64,000 nucleotides of DNA, taken from contig OZ007569.1 of NCBI GenBank assembly GCA_963931925.1, positions 73,584,118-73,648,117 of the forward strand. The letters are read 5' to 3'. The notes under the pieces are model-generated. The model searched no databases and was not told the DNA's origin. It was given only the letters and a program-made list of their open reading frames with translations. Source of the stretch: Onchidella celtica (Eukaryota; Mollusca; Gastropoda; Systellommatophora; Onchidiidae). Position numbers and translations under genes: made by a program. This document shows, piece by piece, positions 56,601 to 64,000 of the stretch (its first letter is position 1; each line of letters starts with the position of its first letter).

Positions 56601-59542
56601 TGCTGACTTATGGCGGGTTTTCTCATGCACACTCACATATAGCATTGTTATTTCAGGGCTTTGCTGGGGAATGAAATATTTTTTTACAATTCTTTAACTT
56701 GTATGAAACTTTCAGTGTAATTTGATCTTTAGATTTTGATAGCCTTGTGACATGTTGGTCTTGAGAGTCTTCAAGTGCATTATTTTCATACTGTGAATTC
56801 AATAATTTTATCTTAGAGAGGTCTGTTCCTAGTCAAACTTATGAACTCTGAAATTTAGGCAGTTTTTATGTCTGCAAATCTATATATTCAGGTTTAAGGA
56901 TATGGATGGAAAACATTCTCATTATGATAAACTAACATTCGCTCATATTTTGTTTTGCATGTATTTACTGATAGGTCTCAGAAAATTGTGTTTACCTTGA
57001 ATATTGCCAACACACCAGATAGGACAGCATCATACTCGGCAGAGATGGATCACCTGGTCACTTTGTTACAAGATGAAGTGAGAAAAATGGGCACAAATAA
57101 AGTTACGGTGAGTAAATTGGGGGGGGGGGGGGGGGGGGGCTGTGAATAACTACTTTGCTATTTTAAGGAAAAAAAGAGTATGTGTATGGAAAGATAATAG
57201 TTTAACGGTACCTGAAATCAGCCACCACTTTCTACACGTATTACGGTTATCGCCTATGCGAACACTGTTCTTGCTATTAACCTTTATGTTATTTTCCTTG
57301 TGACTAACCTTTGAATGTTGATAAGGACTTGTAGTACAGTCTAATTGCAAAGCCAGATAGAGAAAATACCGAGTTGTGTTCAGCAATGGCTTATAATGTA
57401 AAATACTAGGCGGCCATAACAACAGCCTTGACCTTTAAGTCACTGATCATGTGATTAACCCGTGTAATGTATCATTTATAATCTTTTCATTTGTCCACAG
57501 GATGTAGAGAACATCATCTCCCACATTTTGTCCATCCTGTACTATTTTTACAACCTGATACCTTTGTCTAAAGGTTCGAGGTAGGCATTGATTTACTTTG
57601 TTAGTGCAGTAACCCACTGCGGGTATGGAATGTGATACAGATGTGCTGTCCTCATTGAAATGTAAAGTGCTGAAGATTTGCTGTGTTTCATCTGTGTCAA
57701 ATTTGATATAACAAGTGACCAGTGAGGATTGTTTTCAGGCAAATGATAAATTTTATAATCTGTACATATTTGCTATTTGGCCCAGTTCTTTGGAAATACT
57801 CAGAAATCCCTACAGAGGCAAGAGTGTAACATAACATTTCATTGGACCAGAAGAAAATGGAAACAAAATGAACGAAAAAATATATTGAGATTTTCTTCTT
57901 TCTATCCCCAGTGCTGTTGCTTACTCCATGGTGCTGGGATTACTGATGTCTGTGGGCCGGCAGATAACAGGGAGGATACCTAATGGAAGGGTGTGTGTTC
58001 AAATCTCTTTCTGTGAAACTTTTTAATGCAGCATCCTGCACTGCAGGGATGTCAAAAGTCCTGCATGTCTGTGTTACCGTTAGAGTTCTGTTTACATTAA
58101 CTCAACATGAGCAATAGTGCAAACTGGCAATGTGACCCAGATCTGTGTGATAGGAATGTTTCGAGGTGTATTTGCCATATTGTTTTATGTGACATTTTGC
58201 AGATATTGGGGTTTGTCATGAATGTGCTATGTCAAGAGATCTCTCACTCCTAATTTCATTTACAAGTGTCATTCCAATCAGTTAAAAAGTTTTCGAGATA
58301 TGTGTTTGTGGCGTAATGTTTGATGCGTGTTAGCCCTTTTGCCGACCAAACTTCAGTGCTCATTCTCTCAAAAAGGCAAAAATGCATGTATGCAAAAATA
58401 TGGCAAAATACCCGACGATATAATTAATATGCCTTTGTGGATGTTTGCTTACTGGAGTATTTGCAGTCCAATGGGCTTGATCCACACAGATATATTATAT
58501 AGTCAGTTAAATTTTAGCCATGATAAATATTGGTACAGAAGAGCAATTTTGTGATATGCACCTAGGACAGCATCACAAATAGCAGGTAGGACTAGACGAA
58601 GTAGTGTATTAACTAGTCATGGTAAATATGAGATTTTTGGGGAGGGAGAGGGGATGTCTAAAATTTGAGGGCTGAATGGTTAACCGTGGATGATGGTAGC
58701 TTGGCTTGCTTTCTAACCTTGAGATATTTGGCCTGCTTGTAGCCCTTGGCAGCCTGCAGGTTGTGATATAAGTTGGGGTTTGAATTCTGAAAACTAAGGG
58801 TTAGATAACTTTTTTCAAATATGGCAACAATGTTTTTAAGCTATAGAAAGTTTTCAGTGATTTGCTTCCCTTGAAAAATTTGTAAAAAACTAAGTTCTGA
58901 TAGTTTACCACACTGTTCTGGATTTGACCTCTATAACTTGAGAATAATTACAAGTAATTTACATGTGTCAGGAGACAACATTCTCAGAGGTAAAGGTCAT
59001 GTGCATGGCAAGAGTTGTCCTAATCTACCCAGACTGAACTGCCAATAAATGAGAAGATACAAATGTATTTCTGAGCTTAAATTTACATCTTGCCTAATTT
59101 GTCATTCACAGCTGCCAGATATGGAAGCTATGTTAGCTGGTGCGCCAGACGCTTTTGCTCTGGTGGCCAAAAATTGGATGGCAATCAAAAAGTGAGTGAT
59201 TGCGTGGTTGGGTTTCATTTTATTTTTTGGCTAACAATGTTTGATTAAAAAATAACTTTCTAATCATTTGCTGTGCTAGCCCATTTTTCAGTCCTCCTGT
59301 ATGTACTTGATGAACCTATTTAGCTATTTCTTGTCAGTAAATTTTGTTGTGTTGTGTTTTAGTTTTTTCACCAATAGTAGAAAAGAAATAGGAAATTTTG
59401 TTCCCTCATGTTTTTAATCCATTTTTATTTCTGTGGCTATAGAACCAGTGTGCCAGTAGCCAGCCTGCCCCGGGTGTGGGAAGCTTTGCCTACTGTACGC
59501 AGTGTACTAGAGATTTTATCTGTCAACACAACCACTTGCTGA
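29662..59542 (+). CDS. TTC13: Tetratricopeptide repeat protein 13 (TTC13), 25 exons
   Basis: The exons join in phase to a protein of 862 residues, about the length of vertebrate TTC13. Residues 1-18 form a signal peptide (MWSLSLSISVTFAALAFG). A cysteine-containing segment follows (to about 126). TPR motifs span about 147-440, including LGNVDKAIEEFSSIL, AEQDFRMNL, FKEVLKENP and LGNIRAAMAKFNQTLQLKP. The C-terminal half is a conserved TTC13-type region with LWVDRLPAYRSKEGFRSDIP and INPHGFLVCTQVPSLL. TPR repeats bind other proteins; the function of TTC13 is poorly known and the signal peptide suggests the secretory pathway or cell surface. I chose Met at 29662 rather than 29605 because it places the signal peptide at the start. 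The 5' UTR exon is not defined. The exon 5 donor is the least certain junction. I matched the family from recalled features, not by a search. Confidence 0.92.
30056..30113. repeat. AGATCT / TCTAGA palindromic repeat tract in TTC13 intron 1
   Basis: Two short clusters of overlapping TCTAGATC units, the same repeat as at 17537-17632. Confidence 0.8.
30487..31310 (-). repeat. Dispersed repeat family R2, copy 2 (uninterrupted)
   Basis: The reverse complement aligns with 18308-18636 plus 20267-20690. A C-run of about 18 (from about 30770) stands where copy 1 has normal sequence. Near its right end, GTATTTGTACGCCC occurs twice about 50 bp apart. It lies in TTC13 intron 1. It shows the empty site for the hAT-like insertion in copy 1. 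Confidence 0.8.
33603..33841 (+). repeat. Dispersed repeat family R3, copy 1 (TTC13 intron 4)
   Basis: This matches 38952-39188. Both share AATCTTTCTTGTTCCAAAAT, AACATGTAT, GTCCAGTGAA and TTTTGTAAAAAGCACTT. The middle parts differ. No coding signal is seen, and it is of unknown class. Confidence 0.75.
35402..35640. repeat. 30-bp minisatellite in TTC13 intron 7
   Basis: About eight direct copies of a roughly 30-bp unit (GTTTGTGTCTCCAGGTAAAA, then TTTTAGTACA) with small differences. Each unit carries CCAGGTAAAA or CTAGGTAAAA, which resembles both a splice acceptor and a donor. The minus-strand open frame over it (a decapeptide repeat) is a product of the repeat. Confidence 0.92.
36048..36188 (+). 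repeat. 5' LTR
   Basis: 141 bp with TG...CA ends, matching the 3' LTR except at two positions (an AATTG versus GATCG difference). Confidence 0.92.
36327..38729 (+). pseudogene. Integrase of the gypsy-type element, disrupted
   Basis: 36327-36542 encodes the HHCC zinc-binding domain (HNLSHSGARATARLV, then CLDC). A stop at 36543-36545 follows. The catalytic core continues in frame (HVDIVGPLP, the first Asp) to 36722, where a nested retrotransposon interrupts it. It resumes at 37915 and loses frame near 37974. The segment with TSDRGSPFTS and NGIIERFHRTLK (second Asp and Glu) is in another frame. A final long frame to 38729 gives the pol C-terminus (LGLRTIPKEDIG, TGPYVV). The integrase is clearly non-functional. 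Confidence 0.88.
36723..37909 (+). mobile_element. Nested non-LTR retrotransposon fragment (L2/CR1-like RT C-terminus)
   Basis: This 5'-truncated element is inserted in the integrase core and flanked by AAAAC at 36718-36722 and 37910-37914. It encodes RT pieces (ALKWLTSYLYNRQQ, GVPQGSVLGSILF, YSDDTQVYGS with YSDD in place of the usual YADD) in broken frames. A 147-codon frame at 37315-37758 (DYCNSLLTGI, LHWLPIEQRI) follows. The 3' end has a GCGCTATATAAATG segment and an ATT repeat tail, as in many L2/CR1-like elements. Confidence 0.9.
38752..38892 (+). repeat. 3' LTR
   Basis: The second 141-bp LTR of the intron 8 element. The near identity of the LTRs implies a fairly recent insertion, despite the large internal loss. 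Confidence 0.92.
38952..39188 (+). repeat. Dispersed repeat family R3, copy 2 (TTC13 intron 8)
   Basis: The partner of 33603-33841, in the same orientation, about 5.3 kb downstream and just after the LTR element. Confidence 0.75.
42110..42365 (+). repeat. Dispersed repeat family R1, copy 2 (TTC13 intron 11)
   Basis: It carries the family landmarks GAGAAGCGAAAAACTTAATA, CAGAATTTAA, AACCTGCGGG, CATGCCAAATATCTCAA and TTACGATAGTTTACCATC. It ends about 55 bp before exon 12. It is the best guide to the empty site of the piggyBac-like insertion at 47631. Confidence 0.75.
44030..44116. repeat. End fragment related to the element at 60455-60943
   Basis: Read on the minus strand it starts CAGACCTCCCAAGTC and contains repeated CTCCCCGTTTT. 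The element at 60455 starts CAGACCTCCCAAATCTCCCC. A possible opposite end (CAGACCTCCCC) is at 43535, but only about ten bases agree. Confidence 0.5.
44679..44897 (+). other. 72-codon GC-rich open frame, unrecognised
   Basis: It starts at ATG 44679 and stops inside the candidate terminal repeat. The translation (MASRMGGLALLDREISACKD and onward) is helical in character, with no motif I know. Its GC content and lack of stops contrast with the flanking intron. It may be the last exon of a mobile element gene, but the evidence is weak. Confidence 0.3.
47495..48895 (+). repeat. Dispersed repeat family R1, copy 3, split by an insertion (TTC13 intron 16)
   Basis: The left part (47495-47630) and right part (48737-48895) form one family copy when the piggyBac-like element between them is left out. 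The right part includes CAGAATTTAAGCCACAACTT and a GAGTTACAATAATTTGCTAT end. Confidence 0.75.
47631..48736. mobile_element. piggyBac-like non-autonomous element
   Basis: 1106 bp between two TTAA sites (47627-47630 and 48737-48740). The ends are CCCTAGTCCTGCAGG and, on the other strand, CCCTCGTCCCGCGTT: an imperfect inverted repeat starting with CCC, as in piggyBac elements. A GGAGGCCA motif recurs near the left end. Leaving the element out gives a sequence that continues to match repeat R1 at 42110-42365 across the TTAA. A frame at 47729-47983 is not recognised, and no DDD transposase is visible. Confidence 0.8.
49195..49559. mobile_element. MITE with 28-bp perfect TIRs and 8-bp target duplication
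   Basis: 49195-49222 and 49532-49559 are perfect inverted repeats (outer bases CACAGACTAATAAATTAACC). ACCTGTAC flanks both sides (49187-49194 and 49560-49567). An 8-bp duplication fits hAT or P-type elements. Inside are TGACGTCA (about 49247) and a second hairpin, 49445-49460 with 49486-49501 (CGGAATTTCCCGAGCG and its complement, 25-base loop). There is no coding region. Confidence 0.92.
52280..53775. repeat. Roughly 180-bp periodic array in TTC13 intron 17
   Basis: Three clear direct units (about 52910-53460, periods 187 and 180) share GTCCATTGTA, ATGGGGAATTACATTACTTT and CATCCTGTAACGTCCA. A GTAACGTCC[AG][AG]CAC motif or its complement also appears near 52288, 52493, 52678, 53582 and 53759. 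Most steps are 177-188 bp, so the array is longer and more decayed than the three good units. Some outer motifs are inverted. Confidence 0.75.
56098..56640. mobile_element. TIR-bounded element in TTC13 intron 20
   Basis: The left end ATATGTGAGTGTGCATGAGA and the complementary right end form an inverted repeat of about 40 bp with few mismatches. No clear target duplication was found. The interior carries two tandem copies of a smaller repeat (56189-56452). No protein is encoded. Confidence 0.75.
56189..56452. repeat. Tandem pair of a roughly 130-bp repeat (family R4)
   Basis: Units 56189-56314 and 56322-56452 share CTTGGCTGTTGTTTAGGGGA, GGCATGTTACAGGGTAAACT and GACTACGGTCTCCTAACA. Each unit has inverted ends (GCTGTTGTTTAGG...CCTAACAGC type), so the unit itself looks like a tiny MITE. 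Related copies in opposite orientation lie at 57336-57426 and 61530-61642. Confidence 0.8.
57119..57139 (+). repeat. G21 homopolymer just after the exon 21 donor
   Basis: Twenty-one G in a row begin 12 nt downstream of the exon 21 boundary (57107). The RNA could form a G-quadruplex next to the 5' splice site. The length is prone to sequencing error. Confidence 0.85.
57336..57426 (-). repeat. Family R4, copy 3 (TTC13 intron 21)
   Basis: It carries TCTAATTGCAAAGCCAGATA, GAGTTGTGTTCA and the AACAACAGCC end. It is closest to 61530-61642. Confidence 0.65.
58690..58925 (-). repeat. Dispersed repeat family R1, copy 4 (TTC13 intron 23)
   Basis: On the minus strand it has the family landmarks AACCCTTAGTTTTCAGAATT, CAACCTGCAGGCTGCCAAGG and GGCCAAATATCTCAA. 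Confidence 0.75.
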
Positions 59543-59735
59543 TTGGCAGAAATGTTACAACACAAGATTATTTTTTATTGATAGAGGTTGATGGACTTTT
59601 TTATATAGAGAATAGATATATAATAGCGACAGGCGTTAGGACAAGGAGGAAGCTACATAATTATTAAAAATCTTTGTCAGAGATCTGTGTTAAACTGAAT
59701 TTGCCATTAAACTTTATCTGGATGCCTTATTGTGT
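59543..59735 (+). other. TTC13: 3' UTR of TTC13 with candidate poly(A) signal
   Basis: After the TGA stop, an ATTAAA stands at 59706-59711, followed by a GT-rich stretch (TTATTGTGTATTTT). Cleavage near 59725-59735 is plausible. Confidence 0.45.
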
Positions 59736-60454
59736 ATTTTATATGATATGTAATTAATGTTTGCAAAGGATACTTGATGCATGCAGTTTTAACAAGTAAA
59801 CATTGTAGGCCACTATGTTATCAATATCAGTGCAGTATATAAACATACAGTATATGTGCAACCAAACACTTTGAGGAACTTGTACAGTACTAACAAAAAG
59901 GACAGTCACAGTTAGAATCCAAAGTACCCAGTTAGCAGATTTTAAAATCTCTCCTGGCACACACACACAAGCCCCTATCTATGAAAATGAGATGTAAACA
60001 GGTTACAGGTCATCTCCAGCATAGTTTATGCCAGATCCTATGAAGTTAATTACGTGTAGAATGTACAAGATTCTGTCATTGTTCAACACATGAAAATTAC
60101 CTGTCATGTTCCGTCTGTCCTTAGAGAATGTCTCACAAAATATGGGCTAGGCCAAAGGTGCAAATTTCAGCTGCAGTCAGTTTTAGAATTATCCTTAAAT
60201 TGACCTGTCTTTCATGTGTTTCCAGCTGCATTCCATATTAGCGCTGTGGGTTCTTGACTGCAATTGTGATTATATTACATGTATGTGTATGTTTATGTAT
60301 AATTATATGGCAATCAATTTAAGCAAACAGATGATTGAAGTTTATGTGGAGCTCAAACCATTTAAAGTTGTATATTTTCTAATGATGGTATGGAGAAGAA
60401 ACTTTAACTATTTCAAATATTTCACATCAAAAGAAAACAAAAATCCATATTTTA

Positions 60455-60943
60455 CAGACCTCCCAAATCTCCCCATTTTCATGTTGCAACCATGCCCTTT
60501 CCATGTTCCTCTGAAAATTCTGTTTTTTTGTTTTCTTTCATTATGGCATATGCCCTTTGTTCTTTTTCAAAAAGTTATCTTATTTTTCATCATGTGTATG
60601 CACATACCTACATGTATTGTTGCCGGATAGTTTTGGTATGGGTAGTTGGACAGCAATGTCTTTCAAGTTCATAGGACATAGATCTTCCAGTTTCAAGTAT
60701 CAAAGGCTTTTCTTTTACTCAGAGATCTCAGGATGGTGTGATTCATTGTTAATTGGAGTCAGTTCTGTTTTGACCAAAATTACTAAATTTTATACCTGTA
60801 CTCACAATGAATATGACCCAGGAGGTAATTTTCCGAAGCATTCTGGTAACCTTCCCACTTTTTTGCGAAATTTCCCGTTGTTTTTTTTTCTTCATAAAAT
60901 CTCCCCATATCCTGTTTCCAAGTACATGTAGTTGGGAGGTCTG
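60455..60943. mobile_element. MITE with CAGACCTCCCAA ends
   Basis: 489 bp starting CAGACCTCCCAAATCT and ending with the complement, TTGGGAGGTCTG. ATTTTA stands at both flanks (60449-60454 and 60944-60949), consistent with a target duplication of six or slightly more bases. CTCCCC motifs lie near both ends. No transposase. Confidence 0.78.
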
Positions 60944-61529
60944 ATTTTAACATATCTGGCAAGTTATAGTTGGGGTTTTGGTTGGCCAAGTCATAAACCC
61001 CTGAATGTCAGTTTTTTTTTTTGTTGTTTTTTTAATTTTGACCTCTTCGTATAATGATTGTAGGTTTTTACCATGTGTTTAGCCATCACAGACATTGTCA
61101 TAATATACATGTACATTAAAACACAGGGGTCAACACTGAGTGTTTCAACATAGAAAATTTATACACAACTTTTCAGTGCTGGAAGAATTTTGTCTTTGAA
61201 TTTCCTTTCCAGTGATACATGATGTAGCTTTTATGCAATTTTACATCTTGCAGTAATCCTGTGCATCCTCGGAATTCCGGGGTATCGCTGGAAAGGCCTT
61301 AGAATTTAAAAGCTATGAGAAAAAGCCCTTTTAATAGTGGTTTGGCCCTGGAATTCTCTTGGGGTTAAAAAACATTTAAAATGAGGGGAAAAATTTTGAA
61401 CGAAAGTAAATGGTAATTAAATTTTCTCTTATCTTGCATGGTACATGTCGTGTCCCAGGAGTTAAACATTTTAGTTCTGGAAAAGCAAACTTACAGAGGT
61501 GCAGGAATTGAACCGTAACCCTACGGCTG

Positions 61530-61642
61530 GTGTTAGGGGCACGTAGCCTAATTACAAAGCCAGATAGGGAAAATACAGAGTTGTGTTCACTGTTGGACAA
61601 ATGGCTTAATGTAAAATACCACGCTCCTCTAACAACAGCTAC
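61530..61642 (-). repeat. Family R4, copy 4
   Basis: It shares GGTGTTAGGGGCACGTAG, CTAATTACAAAGCCAGATAG, GAGTTGTGTTCACTG and CTAACAACAGC with the R4 units at 56189-56452 and 57336-57426. Confidence 0.7.
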
Positions 61643-62864
61643 TTCATCGTAACATCCCCCAGCTGGATGTAAAATAAGGTGATCTTGTTGTCAGAGAAGT
61701 TGAGCTGTAGCAGATTTGGTATATATATACTCCCAGTTAAACGTTCATGAGCTACAGACAAACTGGCGCAGAATTTAGTATAAAAAAAACTACACCAGCC
61801 ATGGGCACAAAGACCACCAACAGCTACGCTATCCGCACTTTTAATAAACTGTGAATGTCGCTGTAGAACAGATTCGGTATAAAAATGTCCCTACCGTACC
61901 AACACATTACCAACAGCACCATTGTTACGTATACCACCACCACTACCAGCAGCACCATTGCTTTACCATACCACCACCACTCCCAAAAGCACCAGTGTCA
62001 CCGTAAGGAAACATCCATATAAAGTAGGTGAGCTCAGTTTTTGTGATTTTTACACACATGCATCTCTTGTACACTTTTCACACACTTGATTTACACCCCC
62101 GACCCCCATTTTACGAGTGTACGGCCATTACAGTGTAGAATATCCAAGATTTTAAGCCTTGATACATGTATGGATATGTGTACTTTGAAATTTTAAATTG
62201 TACGGAGTATTCATTTTGTTCCATTTCATTCTTAAAATAAATATAACCTGTTCTTGATTTTTATCCTACGCTTGTACAACCTATTTACAATGTAGTTGGA
62301 AAAAATACATGTATCCCAGAAATAAAAACTCCTTTTTAATGTAACTGAAAAAAGACTACGTGTGCTTCACAGAACACGCCCCCCCCCCCCCCCCCATAAC
62401 CCCATGTACGTTCTTCATACGCAGAGGCACCCCCCTACCCTCCCCATATTTTGAGCGTATGTACTTCAAGGATGGGCCTTAAGCCCATGTGCGGACGTTA
62501 TATAGCATAGATCTAAATGTACCGCAGGACAGGCAGTTCGTTTTTTGTTTTTTTTTTCCCACCAGCCCATCTTTCGATCTGGTGAAATTCGTACTGACGT
62601 CCTATCAGACATTTGGTGAAATACAACGATTATGCTTGTGTTAGGATAAACATGCGTGTAAACTGTAACATAATCAAGACGTGTTGAATGTTCAGTCTCT
62701 GCATTGTTCTTGTTGACAAATCCATGTGATAAACCTTCTGTTCTAATATCTATTGACATGTTTGATGAGCTGTATCTGCCTGCAGTTTGTACTATGATCA
62801 TCATTCTTCTACATGAGAGAGATTAAAACAAAACAAAATACTTTTTATCATAATGTTTTGTTCG

Positions 62865-62905
62865 TGTGTGCGTGCGCGTGTGGGTGTGTATGAGAGAGAG
62901 AGAGT
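62865..62905. repeat. GT/GC then GA microsatellite
   Basis: A short alternating purine-pyrimidine run (GTGTGTGCGTGCGCGTGTG) followed by a GA run. The first part could adopt Z-DNA. Confidence 0.8.
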
Positions 62906-64000
62906 TTTGTGTAGAGCTACTGTAGTGAATCCTTTCATCTTACACAATAAGTCCCCTGTGTCTGATCTCTGAAGTTTGTAAATTTATAGACAACTTTGTA
63001 CTGCAAATGAACATAAACATGCGGCTGTTGTTATGTACCTGCGTATCCTGAACGTTTTGTGCTGGGGGCGCGTGCGTATTCGTACCTATCCCTAACCCCG
63101 CCCCCTACCCCTTTCAACCATAAAATGGTGGGAAACAAAAAGAAAATCTGAAAGAATAATTAATTAAGGCCGTTGTCAGAATGTCTCGTGGCGGGGGGAG
63201 CTCTCTAGCAATGGAGTCACAAAAGGCTTCAAAATACCTACCCCGAGCGCAAATTTTTTTTTTTTAATCTGGGGGGGGGGGGGGGTGAGGGCGTATGTAC
63301 TTGTAGCAACATTCTAAACATGCAGGCGTTATCTCAGATAAATTCTTAATTTGTGCTGTCAACATTCAGTTGTGTTTTTTTTTCTCTCAGAACTTCTTAT
63401 AGGAGTTTTGTGTTTGTTTTTTTAATTTTTTATTTTCATTCTTTCGCTGGTATGTATGTATGTTCTCACTCCTGGACCTTTGAGTTGACTTTGAAGAAGT
63501 TCTCTTTCATTGTCTCTGTCTGTCGCCTTCTTTCTCACACCTTATTTTTCTTGCCTTTCTCATCTCTTTCCTCTGTCTCTCTCTGTTCCTCCCCTTCTCT
63601 CTCTCATATCGTCCCACAGTATACAATATAATATCCTCCTCCCCCCCCCCCTCCATCAGTATCGACATGTCTCTTCTTAGCCATGTATGAACTATACGCC
63701 TTCCTACCCCATTTTTACCTTACATTTTGATATAAAGTCATAAATAATGAAATATGTTGATACATTCCCCCCCCCCTCCCTTTTTGCTAGTCTTTCAGCC
63801 CCCACAACTTAGCAAACGTAGGCTACATGTACCATTTACACCATACACATCTCACTGATCTATACAGCTTCACACCTTGGCCAAACACAGCCACTCCAGG
63901 CTCGAGTTTCCTGGCTTGACATCCTGCAGCCGGCTCTCACACACTCAACCAAATCAGCGGCCTCATAAACCACCGGCTGTAATCACCACCGCAAAATAAA

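Larger units (their letters stand above)
29662..59542 (+). other. TTC13: Exon map of TTC13
   Basis: Coding exons: 1 29662-29938; 2 31877-31977; 3 32662-32737; 4 33448-33518; 5 34014-34079; 6 34663-34761; 7 35107-35223; 8 35746-35862; 9 39877-39959; 10 40725-40866; 11 41199-41303; 12 42418-42484; 13 45407-45525; 14 46366-46403; 15 46785-46950; 16 47419-47464; 17 51521-51668; 18 54195-54278; 19 54797-54878; 20 55380-55492; 21 56975-57107; 22 57501-57580; 23 57912-57990; 24 59112-59191; 25 59443-59542 (TGA 59540-59542). Every intron is GT-AG and every junction keeps phase; the total is 2589 nt. Weak donors: exon 5 (GTCAGG; an alternative is GTTATG after 34073) and exon 11 (GTTATT). Several exons, among them 14 (38 nt) and 16 (46 nt), are too short for an ORF scan to show. 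Confidence 0.88.
59736..64000. other. Intergenic region downstream of TTC13
   Basis: No gene recognised. It contains the MITE at 60455, an R4 copy at 61530-61642, CCA-type simple repeats (about 61930-61990), C-runs (62380-62396, 63642-63651, 63769-63777), a G-run near 63272 and a CA/GA microsatellite. Open frames are short and low in complexity. Confidence 0.5.

Noticed and set aside
1..64000. tRNA, rRNA, CRISPR arrays and prokaryotic operons
   Set aside because: None seen by eye; gene structure is that of an animal nuclear genome.
1..64000. A wholly new defence or metabolic system
   Set aside because: All protein-coding sequence that I can support belongs to known families (zinc finger, TTC13, retroelements, hAT relic); only repeat families remain unassigned.

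Overview
The window is nuclear DNA of an animal, probably a mollusc or another lophotrochozoan. It holds a 25-exon gene with GT-AG introns, two polydactyl C2H2 zinc finger genes, and many retrotransposons and small inverted-repeat DNA transposons. The palindromes TACATGTA, TAGGCCTA and AGATCT recur many times. The phylum is an inference; animal is certain. No rRNA, tRNA, CRISPR array or bacterial operon was seen.

Layout. At 1-332 is the 3' end of a non-LTR retrotransposon. At 1009-3786 is zinc finger gene A (925 aa, 18 fingers). At 10144-14466 is a full-length 4.3 kb copy of the same retrotransposon on the minus strand, with a perfect 15-bp target duplication. At 15300-17520 is a 5'-truncated second non-LTR element (minus strand). 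From 17.5 to 20.7 kb are AGATCT repeats, a small TIR element, and a dispersed repeat split by a CGGBP1/hAT-like element. At 21456-24038 is zinc finger gene B (860 aa, 18 fingers), a paralog of A. A pogo-like element (24436-25239) follows it, then a fold-back minisatellite (28311-28638). From 29662 to 59542 runs a complete tetratricopeptide repeat protein 13 (TTC13) gene on the plus strand. After 59.7 kb there is only repeat-bearing intergenic sequence.

The 25 TTC13 exons join in phase to 863 codons (862 aa), about the length of vertebrate TTC13. Its introns carry most of the other mobile DNA: a Ty3/gypsy-type LTR element split by a nested non-LTR fragment (intron 8), a candidate 2.1 kb TIR element (intron 12), a piggyBac-like element inside an older repeat and a MITE with an 8-bp duplication (intron 16), a roughly 180-bp periodic array (intron 17), and another MITE cluster (intron 20).

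The host genes are two probable DNA-binding transcription regulators made by local duplication and one secretory-pathway TPR protein; nothing shows that they work together. The most notable things are the shared four-finger block duplicated inside both zinc finger proteins, a decapeptide repeat found mainly in paralog B, several insertions whose junctions can be read to the base, and some inverted-repeat families that I cannot assign. I did not find evidence for a wholly new biological system.
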